From: Diploscapter coronatus
Lineage: Eukaryota; Nematoda; Chromadorea; Rhabditida; Rhabditidae
Assembly (NCBI GenBank): GCA_964036155.1
Contig: OZ038423.1
Span: 78,259,249-78,323,248 of the forward strand
Length of the DNA stretch: 64,000 nt
Reading direction: 5' to 3'
Every line of letters begins with the position of its first letter. The stretch's first letter is position 1. The notes below the pieces were generated by a model, which saw only the letters and a program-made list of their open reading frames with translations, searched no databases and was not told the DNA's origin. Positions 51,301 through 61,160 of the stretch are shown here, in pieces. The translations under genes and the position numbers were made by a program.

Positions 51301-51409
51301 TTGTGAATACTATCTTAGACAGGTCGATGAAAAAGTTAACTTTTCCAAATTAAAAACAAATACTCACAACAGGCTGGTAAACGGCGTTGGGATCGACGCT
51401 GGCCGGCAT
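48370..51409 (-). CDS. TMEM104: TMEM104 homologue, amino-acid-transporter-like membrane protein, 505 aa
   Basis: Twelve minus-strand exons join in frame: 51368-51409, 51103-51224, 50808-50967, 50536-50666, 50414-50493, 50165-50275, 49843-50005, 49564-49669, 49321-49496, 49087-49204, 48739-48850 and 48370-48566. Clear TMEM104 landmarks occur in order. GLLYIFNLIVGTGALALPKA opens TM1. An acidic loop follows, then FEITQRVEFSQMASMFLSKW, VYLFGDLAIYSTTVPKSFM and TKTKYIQLAT. Next come GHPPAADIHSFSSLFGAAVY with CHHSLPSLVTPM, VYTLNFLHDE, LFPVFTLTTNYPIVAITL and GVGVQFIIPCLLV. The family belongs to the amino acid/auxin permease (SLC38-like) fold. Length is close to human TMEM104. Substrate cannot be read from the sequence. 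Confidence 0.95.
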
Positions 51410-52683
51410 TTTTGAGATTCAACAGAGGTTATCAATGTATCAGGCAGAGAATCTAAAAATCAATAGTTTTACAATGCCATTGTCTAATTGCTGAATCGCT
51501 GAATTGATAGCTTACCAGCAATGTGAAGAAGCAGAAAAGGGCACCAATATCACATGCAGCTTGTCTTCGTCTCGTTATCTTCCAATCTTCTTTTTTTCTT
51601 TCCTTTCTTCCCGATCCACTTCCAACCGTCACACTCCCCACACTGCGACTGTCGGACCGCAGTCCTGGAGTTTTTTTGATAATAAAAAATCGATAAATAA
51701 CTGGAAAATAAAAATGAGTCAATGGAATGGAAAAGTACACATGTAAACGGAAAACAATTGGATGGAGAGAATGAGAAAGAAGAGAGAAAGAGAATGAAAA
51801 AGTAATGAATTGAAGACCAAGTGCTGAAATATCCAGCTTCGATGCTGTTTTCACGGCATCTACTCGCTAACAGCCTCGGCCTCTCTAGATAGGGTCTCCA
51901 AGTGGGTCTGCAGAAGTCATCCTCAAGAGGAAAACGTGGTACCAATTGATGTGGCACTACGTGAATTACTCCCCATTTTACAGTACAAACAACGGGCGAG
52001 AAAAGAAAAAGCGAAAAAATGCCACGCGAAATGAAGAGGCGCACATTTCCCTCTTTCTCTCTTTAACGAGAGCACAACCGTAATCGTCGCTATATCAATA
52101 GGCCAATTGCTGATTTATGATAATGTTATGACGAATTTGATCTCTCGCTGAGAGACGCAGAAAAGGGGAGCCGTGATGTATCTTAGCTTTCGGGAAAAAA
52201 TAAAATTAAGAAATAGATTTTCACGAGAAAAGGTCAAAAAATTAACCCAAAATGAATCGATTTTGTTAGGAAATACGTGGTAGGGCGGGGCGACTATTTG
52301 GAAATCTCAAGCTCTCAATCCGTGCGAAAGAGGGCGAAGGATGGTAGGGAAAAGATTCTTTTCTTACACCATTTCGCATGTCTTGAGGTCTCCAAGTTAC
52401 CAAATGGATGAACAAATATTGGAATATTGGGCAAAGGTATAAACTTTTCTTATATTTTATGATAGAAATGTTAGTGCTTTTCAAATAAATGTAACTCGTT
52501 CAAAATACCAACATTTGAATGATGCAAAGATAAATGGGAAATAATGCAGCCAGTAAAAAAGGCAATATTGATCTCATTTGTGAATGAAAGCGTTGCTGAT
52601 AAGAAATTTTAACGCTGTTAGTGAAGCTCACTGAGTAAGAATATTCACTTCTCTTATGGCTTGAAGTAGTCTAAAATTTCAAA
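51410..52683. other. intergenic between divergent genes
   Basis: Shared upstream region of TMEM104 (minus) and the Kv7 channel (plus). It holds the foldback at 52296-52405. Open frames at 51453-52044 lack motifs. Confidence 0.5.
52296..52405. mobile_element. foldback MITE, copy 2 of the ACTTGGAAACC family
   Basis: Left arm ATTTGGAAATCTCAAGCTCT, right arm TCTTGAGGTCTCCAAGTTAC. Its reverse complement matches 42775-42902, including the inner ACATGCGAAATGGTGTAAGA against CCATGCGAAATAGTATGGGA. Confidence 0.7.
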
Positions 52684-55600
52684 ATGGGAGGTTGGAATGC
52701 GCGGTCATTTCGTCTGAATGTCTACACATTCTTGGATAAACCGTTGTCTGCCGCGAATGTAGGATATCACTTTGGTATACAATTATTTTGTGAGATCAGC
52801 TTCACTAAAATAGTCTCATCGTTTTTAGTCTTGTAAATTATTTTTGAAACTGATCATCACTATTATTTGATGAAGATATGATGTTGAAAACAATTCGCTT
52901 AGGAACATTCGTCGTCGTTCTAATAGCCGTGATTCTCGGCGCTTGGACAAGCCCTGACGCAAACAATAAGTGGCTAATTGGTATAGGATTTTAAGAACTT
53001 CGCCGAAATTTGAATTTTCAGATGCTCATTTTTACCTTGAAATATTTTTGGCCATCTTCTTCTGCGTAGAATTTATCGTTCGTTTGTGGTCTGTAACTGC
53101 GGATGCGAAGTACAAGGTGAAAGGAGGTGAGACATTTTAAAAAGCGATGAAGATCAGCTTCTACCTATGCTTAATCTTACTTCCTCAAATCTCCTAGATG
53201 TATTGAGAACAGATCTAGGGAAGAAGATCGTCAGAGGTCCCTTGCGACCTATCCCCCGTATATTTTCTTAACAAATTTCTCTCTACAACTTTTCGCGAGT
53301 GCAACCTACCCTTGTAGTTTATCTTCGTCTGGCTAAGAATAAAAATATGCTTTTCAGGTCGCCTAATTTACCTCCTTCGCCCAGTATCTCTCATAGATCT
53401 TGTGATCTGTATTGCCTCCGTCGTGATTCTCTTCATCGAAGGCGCCAATATCTCCTCCAATGCATTAGACTATCTCCGATTTATTCAGGTAAATCGGAAT
53501 TTTCAGAACTTTTTATTCTAGCCGAACCTTTAGATTTTACGTCTTCTTCACATCGATAGACAAACGACAACGTTTATTCTGCTAAAACGAATGATACTCC
53601 TTTCCAAGTGACGATTAGTTTCAATTTAATAATGTTATAAAGGTACTCAGATGGCACATTCTCGCTGCTTATTACATAACTTTTATATTCTGTGCAGCTC
53701 TGGCCACTGTAATTTACCATGTTGAAGCTTTTGGACAAAATATTATAATTGAGGAATACGAAATGAAGACCAATGGAACTGGTAAATACATTTTTTTAAA
53801 TTCAATCTTTTCAAAACTTAACACAATTCTCTTCCTTATTTTATCACTCCATCTTAAAACCTGAACTTTCCTTAATCTGAAATACTTTACAAACAACTTG
53901 TGTTTCTTAGATCCGACATTTGAAAATCTTCCGCAAGCATGGTGGTTTACCGTGGTCACAATTCTGACAATTGGGTAATTCTGATAAAAGAATCTTGAAA
54001 AATTTCAACTATTGTGGCTCAGGTATGGAGATATTGTTCCAGTTTACTGGTTGTCAAAACTGCTAGTTTGCATCCTCGGATTCTGTGCATATTGCACATT
54101 CGTTGCTGCTTCAACTCAAATCTCCGTCGGGCTGACGTTGATGATGGAAGAAGACAATAAGAAGCAGTGCAAAGTCAGACTTAGGAATACTGCAGCTTCT
54201 CTGATTCAGAATTGGTAAAAGAAGCTACTCAGATTAGAGATGGAATAGTTTTCTGATAGAGCAGTTTTTAATGAAATTTTCTCGAAACCGATAAAAATGA
54301 TATGATTTATCTTCAGACTATTTCAGGTACCGATACCACAGATCTACTCATTGGATCGTGGGAGGTGGGAAAGATTATGATTACTTCAGGTTAGAACTTG
54401 CTTATATTTTTCGAAAATGCTATTTTGCAGAAAATTTTGCTATCGACTTTATCTAACAGATGAAAGAATCAGTAAAAATCGAGCTCTGGCGAAGAAAATG
54501 AAAGAGCGAATCGAGCGGTATTGGTTTTTCTTATGAAGGCCAGCTTTCTAAAGCAATTCTTTAGGAAAAAGAGCAAAGTGACCCCACCATTCCATCATCA
54601 GAGTTCATTCCGAGAAACACTGATCAAAAACGCTCAAGACACGATGATCATTCCTATTTTGGAGGTAAATATGCTCAAAGCTGAACTAATTTTTTTGAAT
54701 GAATATGAACTTCGATATATATATATAACAAATCTTGGCTGTTTAACCTCGATCCTTATAAAATCAATTATTCAAGAGGGACACAAATTTAGGCAAGCGC
54801 GTCCCTCGAAGACGTCTCGACTCCTCAACGACGAAGAAGCCTGAGTTTGCCGGAAGAACCTGGACCTCAGTTTGACGCTTCGCAGAAAATCCAGCGATTC
54901 CGAGAGAAACGAGATTCGACCGAGTTTTCCATTTCTTCCTCCTGCGATATTTCCGACGTTGAAAAGCATATCGAATTGAAGAATGCACTGGAAGAAAGCT
55001 TGGATGATGTTAACTTTCGAGGTCCGATTGAATTTGGTTCTTTCGAAGATATTTGCCTGATTTAGAATTGGATGAGCAGCTTCTGATGAAATACCGTCCG
55101 CTTCTTCGCTTCTTCACATTCATTAACTTTCGGATATTGTCGAGAAAATTCAAGCGACTGCGCAAAGCCGATCAATTGCTGACAATTGAAGAGGAAATCG
55201 CTGAATCTGAAAACATAAGGAACATCAAAATGAAGCAGGTCTGTATTTTGGTGCTAAATTTTGCTTCCACGACACATATATTTCTTCCCTTCAACTTCAA
55301 ATTGAATTTCATTCATCTCGATGTCGAAGTTAATTTGAAAAACAATTTTCGCAAGAATTCCCTGAATATTTGAAACTCCTAAATTTTCAGTTGGAAGCAA
55401 TAATCGTGTCTCTCGTCGGTAAATCGTCGTTCTCCCTGTTGGACTCGAAACGAGACAAACTGCCTGGTACGTGAGTGGGCAGGTGATCGAAACTGCATCT
55501 GCAAATCCGTCGACAACTCCTCTGACAACCAGTCAGATGTCCGCTTTCCTTTCGAACATTTGCATAATTCCCTTTGATTCTCTCGTTTTCGGTCATTCCA

Positions 55601-56311
55601 CGCTTTGGTTTTCTCTTTTCACTTTCGATGCCTCATGAATTTCGTTGAATTCAGCGCTGGCTCGACTCGAATTGTGTGAATCGCGAGTTCTCGAAATGGA
55701 GAGGAAAGTCGATGCAATAAACGACGTAGCGAATCAGATTATGGATATGCTTAGGTACATGAAGTCTGGAAGATTCGGGAAATTCATTCCGAAAGTTCGA
55801 AAAGTATTGAGATGAAGAATTGTCTTTTCCTAACCACCCACTAACTGTCATAGAACTGTTGAAGTGGATTATCCGAATAGTCATGCCGAATTTTAACAGA
55901 ACGTACGTTAATATATGAAATGAATTGAAAACATGAATGCATATCGAAATGCAGAGAGCGGACAGATGGATGCTGATCTATTGAAGTGATCACATTTGAA
56001 GAAAGCAGACATTCTGCTAAGGTGTAGTACTTCTATAGAACAAGCTTCAGAAACTATCGTAAATAGTTTGTCAAACGAAATACGACATTTCATTTATAGC
56101 TCTGGCAATACAAGACCAATCAATATGAATGGAAGCATGAGTCAGCAACGGAAATTTCTGGTCAATAATTTGGTTGGGAAACGAAAGAAATTTACGCGAC
56201 AAGTATGTCAATTGAAAAGTTGAATATTATGAGAAAATACGAAATTTTCAGATAACCGTGGCCAGTATGATGAGGCATCGAACCAATTCTGGAAGCGATG
56301 ATGACTTTTGA
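52684..56311 (+). CDS. divergent KCNQ/Kv7 voltage-gated potassium channel, 644 aa
   Basis: Seventeen exons join in frame: 52684-52774, 52903-52980, 53022-53126, 53358-53488, 53534-53607, 53651-53781, 53911-53974, 54023-54214, 54327-54389, 54431-54517, 54565-54664, 54793-55021, 55066-55238, 55391-55466, 55655-55754, 56022-56202 and 56252-56311. S1 to S6 are recognisable: GTFVVVLIAVILGAW (S1), LEIFLAIFFCVEFIVRLW (S2), VSLIDLVICIASVVILF (S3), the S4 exon ILRLLHIDRQ, and a pore with TILTIGYGDIVP. After S6 comes the Kv7 helix A/IQ segment NTAASLIQNWYRYH. Then a basic helix B (NFRILSRKFKRL) and a C-terminal coiled coil (ESRVLEMERKVDAINDVAN) follow. The S4 lacks several usual arginines. It acts at the plasma membrane of excitable cells. 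An AATAAA lies at 56395. Confidence 0.88.
53212..53268 (-). repeat. short dispersed repeat, copy 2
   Basis: On the minus strand it reads AATATACGGGGGATAGGTCG and continues with partial identity to 13285-13340. It lies inside a Kv7 intron. Confidence 0.55.
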
Positions 56312-56470
56312 TCTGAAACGCCCGAAATTTCGATCCTGATTCAGAAATTCTTAGCGACTCTGATCTAATCCATGTAAATCTGTACAAGCATTTGAATAAA
56401 GCCATTTGTGTTCCGAATGATTGAATGAAATACGATTTGCTAAGAGCTTCATTTCCAAGGTTGAATCACG

Positions 56471-56635
56471 ATGAGCGAGAGCAACGAGAATCAGAAGAGC
56501 CAGAACTCGAACAGCACACATAGCACTCTTACACATCTCTCCAACTGGCTGTCGTCCTGGTGGACGTCTCCAACGGATTCAACGGCACCCATTAATGCGT
56601 ATGCTCAGAAGCTTCTTGGAAAGTTCTCCAATTAG
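56471..56635 (+). CDS. small unknown protein, 54 aa, single exon
   Basis: An ATG-to-TAG frame with no intron: polar start (MSESNENQKSQNSNSTHSTL), then a Trp-rich amphipathic core (LSNWLSSWWTSPTDS) and AYAQKLLGKF at the end. It begins 160 bases after the Kv7 stop. A Kv7 AATAAA lies 70 bases before this ATG, a possible trans-splice acceptor (ATTTCCAAG) lies 10 bases before it, and its own AATAAA is at 56668. This spacing fits a downstream operon cistron. No family is recognised. The frame is short, so the coding call rests on context. Confidence 0.5.
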   Translation: MSESNENQKSQNSNSTHSTLTHLSNWLSSWWTSPTDSTAPINAYAQKLLGKFSN

Positions 56636-56729
56636 TTTGGTTTGGAGACGAAATATTCTTGATAGAGAATAAAACTAAGCTATTTTTTTCAAAAAGTTAT
56701 TCTATGAGCTCTGAGAATTCAGGAACAAG

Positions 56730-59660
56730 ATGAATTGGTCAATTGTGGCGGGCGCGAAAAACGAAAAGCACGAAGAGCCGACAAAGGACATGACGTATGA
56801 AAATCTGGACGATCTCGAAATACACCATGCCGGCGCTGATGCGAACAGTGAGTTGGGAATTTTGCACATTTCGAAAATTCGACGTGATTTCGAAGCTGTA
56901 GAATCATGTGTGATTTCTTCGATGATTTTTTACCTTGATTGACTTTCAATGCCTTTCCTCACCTCTAAAATTGACTTAACAGCATTTTTGATATGCACGA
57001 TGATACCCAGAAAATCACTTCGAGAACATTTGCGTCATGACTGAAAATAGACCAAGTGATGCCATTTTTGAATGATAAAAAAATTACAGGACAACAACAG
57101 CAGAAACCAGCTGCGGGTGGGGGAAATTTGAAGGAGAAAGTAACGACGCCTGGAGAGGCGACTGCACAAAATTCACAGAATCCACAGACACAGGGCAAGG
57201 ACGTATTCCAGAAGCCAGGAGATAAAGTATATAGAAATTTTCACGCTTGAATCAAAATAAAAAATTCTTTAAATTTCGTTTTTTAATCTAGCTCTGAGAA
57301 AGCTGATCTTCATCAATGATATCACGTATCGTGTAAAAATAATTTCAAAATTTTCCAAGATTCAAATTCGCAGTCTTGATCTTCATTACTAATCATGACA
57401 TCATTTTTTTTAATTATTACACAATATCATGCAACTGTGACACGATGTCAACTATTTTCAGAACAAGAAAGCCAACCCCTTCGACGAGCGCTATGATACC
57501 TTAATGATGATGCCAGGTATGTTTTAAGAGGGCGACTTATTGCGGAAGCTCGATAATTTGACGAAAAGAAATCAAGTTATTACAAGTGAAAGATATAATT
57601 CTACGCAACTTTCATATAAGTGAATAAGGAATTGTCATCACGAAAAATAATGAGCACGATTTTTATAGAAGTTCACCTACTTTTTTTTATTTTTTGAAAA
57701 GTTCATTATATTTCCCCTTCATCAAGCAATCTATTCGTCGCAGTGCTTTTTCTCTTCATCTATCACTATTGATACTTTTTCAGATGTGAAATGGAAGAAG
57801 AAGTAGACGGCCTGTCTCGATGCGGGCTTCCTCTGTCGAAACGACGAAACTGGATTAGCTCAGATCAGATTAACTGAGTTGGGAGGGCATTCGTACATCA
57901 TTAGATCGCACAGACTAAATAAACGATCGAAAAGAAACCATTTGACTTTCAAATAAGCTAAGAAACTCGCAAGTGATATCCCAACTACCAAAGCTCCGAA
58001 AAGTAATAGTATGAAAGTGCTTATAGCAAGTTGGCCTATCTAACCTTACCTATCTTATCCAGGCCCTGGTATGTTGGAATATCATTTCCGAATGGCCAAT
58101 GACGTGTATGCAAATTCAAAAATGACGGAAGTTGATAGAATTTGCCAGACTTATGCATTGAATGATGACACCAACGCAATGTCATATGCTCGCAAATTCA
58201 ATAATTCCTTGTTTGGGTTGAGTACATTCGGGCAGGTGACACTCGGTTTGTTTACGATTTCATTTCCATTGTCTGGCGAAGAATTTCATTTCTCCAACCA
58301 TGATGAAGAATACCGTGACAGAACAGGCTATGATAATTGATACGTGGCCCAAAGTATTCTCAGATCAATTACCAATTCAATCAACTTTATTGTGTTGCCT
58401 CAATAACGTTATTTCCCTCTACATATATGGGCTGTCTCATTTACATCTACGTCAATCGTCACTCTATATCATTCGCAGTCAGAGGAGTTGCCTGAACTTG
58501 TCCTGTCTTTCTCTCTTTATCTTTTTCTCTGTTTCTATCGTTCTTTCGTTTCATCTCACCTATCCTCTCTTGCATTCCCTCCTTTCCTGTCATTGATATA
58601 CGCGATTAGTCCTCCATATGCATCAACTATTCCCTGTCTCTGCCCAGTGTCTGTCTTTCATTCTCTCAACTTTCCTCTATCTCTAGTCTAAATCAATCGA
58701 TATTCAAATCATTTGCAGTTCGAGAGATGAGAATCGTATAAATACGAGTCCTTCACAGCTTCCATCCATTCCATTCCATTCATCCGCCGCTTTATTTCAT
58801 ATTTTCACTTTTACCTAAAATCCAGACTTATATTCCATTCCATTTTTAGGTCCAGGCTTGCTCCTTTCAAGCAGCCGGCGCACTTAAACCGCTAACTTTC
58901 CGAGATTCGAGCGATTACTACTGTAAGTCTATCTGAATCTAAAAATGCCCATTCTAGCATTTCGATGGTAGGGCTAGGATAGAGAGAACTATCCATCGTT
59001 GTCTTTCAGTTGAAATTAGCTACCGTCTAAAAATGCTCACTATGATGGCCTGAATTTTCAGCAGCCTACCAGGTTGGCGTCAAACAACTTCAGCTTGCGC
59101 CTTCTCTTCGCTCCTTTCAATTCCGACGAGTACGGCTAGGTATGTAATTTTGAGATCCGAGAGAATTTCGATGTCGTCTTTAATTCTGAATCCCTAGATT
59201 AATTCCATTTGATTCTGTTTTAAGTTCTTACTTGAGTAATCATTCTGAGTCGAATCCGTGAACGATCGGAAGCGCTTGCAATCTATCGTGAATCGGATCA
59301 TTGATTCCGAAATAAAAACTCATGAAGATCGTTCCGGTTTGTTCACTTTTCGAGATCCGATTAATATCAATCTCAGGCCTTATTTTTGCTATAGACGAAT
59401 GTGATAGGAACCTTCAAATGTTCAGGACGACCTACGCGCGTCCTCCAGCAGCGAATTCGCATTGCTCGCCACCGCCTTTCCCCCCTCGTTCGTCTCTGCT
59501 GCCCTGCAGACCGCTGCTGTGGCAGTCTAACAAAACGAACCCAGTCAATCAGGTCCGTTTAATTGGATTCCTGGAAACGGGACTACAAATTCCAAACGCG
59601 AATGTGTTAGACAGAAACGAGAGAGTATCGTGCCTCTTGTACTACACACAAATCGTGTAG
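56730..59660 (+). CDS. unknown protein, 299 aa long form or 110 aa short form
   Basis: Seven exons join in frame for the long form: 56730-56847, 57090-57226, 57462-57516, 58063-58235, 58850-58922, 59062-59139 and 59395-59660. A short form instead uses the exon 57784-57806 after the third exon and ends DVKWKKK. Both terminal choices are in phase. The N-terminal half is polar and Gln/Gly/Pro/Lys-rich (disordered), with NPFDERYDTLMMMP near its end. The long form continues PGMLEYHFRMANDVYANSK, a Ser/Arg region, a Pro/Ser/Cys segment (PPPFPPRSSLLPCRPLLW) and NPVNQVRLIGFLETGL. No domain is recognised. An acceptor (ATTCAG) lies eight bases before the ATG, and the preceding AATAAA is at 56668, which suggests an operon. 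The last two exons are the least certain. Confidence 0.55.
58737..58744 (+). promoter_or_regulatory. possible TATA box
   Basis: TATAAATA in GAATCGTATAAATACGAG is followed by CT-rich, ATG-free sequence for about 1 kb. It may drive a transcript with non-coding first exons leading to the PPxY membrane protein at 59837. Confidence 0.35.
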
Positions 59661-59836
59661 CTATGATTCTGGAAGAAAATTCCCGTTTATGTTTTACTGG
59701 CAAGAAGACTTTCTAGAGTTTCGTAGATCCAAACAGAGTTTAGATGAAAAATGAACGAACTTTCCAAGAAGCTCAATACCAATGTTATTAAAGAGTACGA
59801 ATGAGAGATCCTGAAATTCCAGAATCCGTAATCAGA

Positions 59837-60631
59837 ATGTCGGCAGCAGTTTGTGTGCTCCCAGCCGTACTGGCACTCGCTCTTGGTGTGCCTGCTTTCG
59901 CATTGAAGGAAGTCTTTGAGAAAAGGCAAGAAAATCGATAAACCGAGAAATTACAGTAGCCTAATTGCAGATTCAGCCGCAACATGAAGAAACAGTTCCG
60001 CCGCAGACACGTCTGCAGTAAGTCCATTTTACAGTTGATTTTATCTGAGACCTTAAAAGTGTTTGAGATAAATTTGATAAAATAAACCGCATCCACACGC
60101 ATAAAACTCTGCATTAACTTTAACTTCAAGTCCCATAGAATTTTCGAGACATCAATATAATTCATTCGACCAAAATCCAAAGATTACTGTATCCTTTATT
60201 TGTCAATCAAAACATGCATAAATTTAGCGACGGATTGTAATCCTATTGACAAAATAGTTTACTGAAACTAATCTGCTATTTGACAGGAGTGAACTTCAAC
60301 ACCGAAAAGGAAGAAGAAGAAGAGAAGTGCGGCTACGAGCCAAACGAGAAGGAGAAGGAAATCCTCAAGATCAAGGACCAAGCTCCGCCCACTTACGATG
60401 AGATCTTGGGGTAAGGAAGGATAGCATTGGAAAAAGTCCATTCATCTTATAAATTTCCTATCGCTAATTTTAACAACTTCCATTCTGAAAATGATCAAAA
60501 AGTCATTGTCAACACTTAGCGATGAAAATCAACTAAATATGGTATTTTGAAATTTCTCCGTTTTCTCAGACTAAAAATATTATTTCAGAGCTGCCGACAT
60601 GACGCCACCACCACCCTATAGACTTGCATAG
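59837..60631 (+). CDS. single-pass membrane protein with two PPxY motifs, 100 aa
   Basis: Exons 59837-59925, 59971-60017, 60287-60410 and 60589-60631 join in frame. The first exon encodes a hydrophobic helix (AAVCVLPAVLALALGVPAFA). A strongly basic stretch follows (RFSRNMKKQFRRRHVCR), then an acidic one (TEKEEEEEKCGYEPNEKEKE). The tail has QAPPTYDEILG and ends PPPPYRLA. P-P-T-Y and P-P-P-Y are ligands for WW domains such as those of Nedd4-family ubiquitin ligases. Basic residues next to the helix suggest a cytoplasmic tail. The first intron needs a GC donor (AAAAG/GCAAGA); reading through would hit a stop after six codons. The start is the only ATG in frame before the helix. No family is recognised. 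Confidence 0.68.
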
Positions 60632-60790
60632 ACAGATGAAAAATGGAAGATTCAACAGTTCTGCGTTGTGAAAATGAAAAAAAAATATACCCAAAATCAT
60701 ATATAGTATCCTCTTTTTATGCAATATCCTATGCGACTTTTATTGTAGTGTAGTTTTCAATTCATTGAAATCTTTTGTTCATCATTTAAT

Positions 60791-60941
60791 CAGGGCTGTA
60801 AATGTTTAGACACGCGGGTATACACACAACGAAATAGTGCGTCTTTTCGAGAGAACGTAAGGAGAGCATGCTCTTTTCTCTCTCGAAAAGACACTATTTC
60901 GTTATGCGTGTACACGCACGTGTCTAAACATTCACAGCCTG
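60791..60941. mobile_element. palindromic MITE with AGAGCATGCTCT centre, copy 3
   Basis: Arms CAGGGCTGTAAATGTTTAGA and TCTAAACATTCACAGCCTG, inner GAAATAGTGCGTCTTTTCGA and TCGAAAAGACACTATTTC. The centre is GGAGAGCATGCTCTTTTCTC. The outer arms are shared with 29450-29582. Confidence 0.85.
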
Positions 60942-61020
60942 CATTTAGCGTTAATCTTGCTAAAAGTGCGATCGAAGAGTCTTGATAGTTTTTGTGTGAA
61001 ATTTCATGCATTTGTTTTGA

Positions 61021-61160
61021 CCAGACTTCTCGAAATTCGACTCACAAAAATCTACCCACAGAAAATAGTGTGTCGTATTAAGAGAGGAAAAGAGCATGTC
61101 GTCTTTCTCTCTCGAAACGATGTGCTATTCTTTCTGCGGGTCGCATTCTGAGAAGTCTGG
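61021..61160. mobile_element. palindromic MITE, copy 4, degenerate centre
   Basis: Arms CCAGACTTCTCGAA and TGAGAAGTCTGG, inner CCACAGAAAATAGTGTGTCG and GATGTGCTATTCTTTCTGCG. The centre AGGAAAAGAGCATGTCGTCT has lost the exact GCATGC symmetry. It lies 80 bases from copy 3. Confidence 0.75.

Noticed and set aside
51453..52044. 133- and 164-residue minus-strand frames upstream of TMEM104
   Set aside because: Ser/Phe-rich with no motif; more likely 5' flank of TMEM104.
57848..57920. tRNA-like stretch (TTAGCTCAG ... TTGGGAGGGC)
   Set aside because: It resembles an A box, but no B box (GGTTCGAATCC) or foldable acceptor stem follows.
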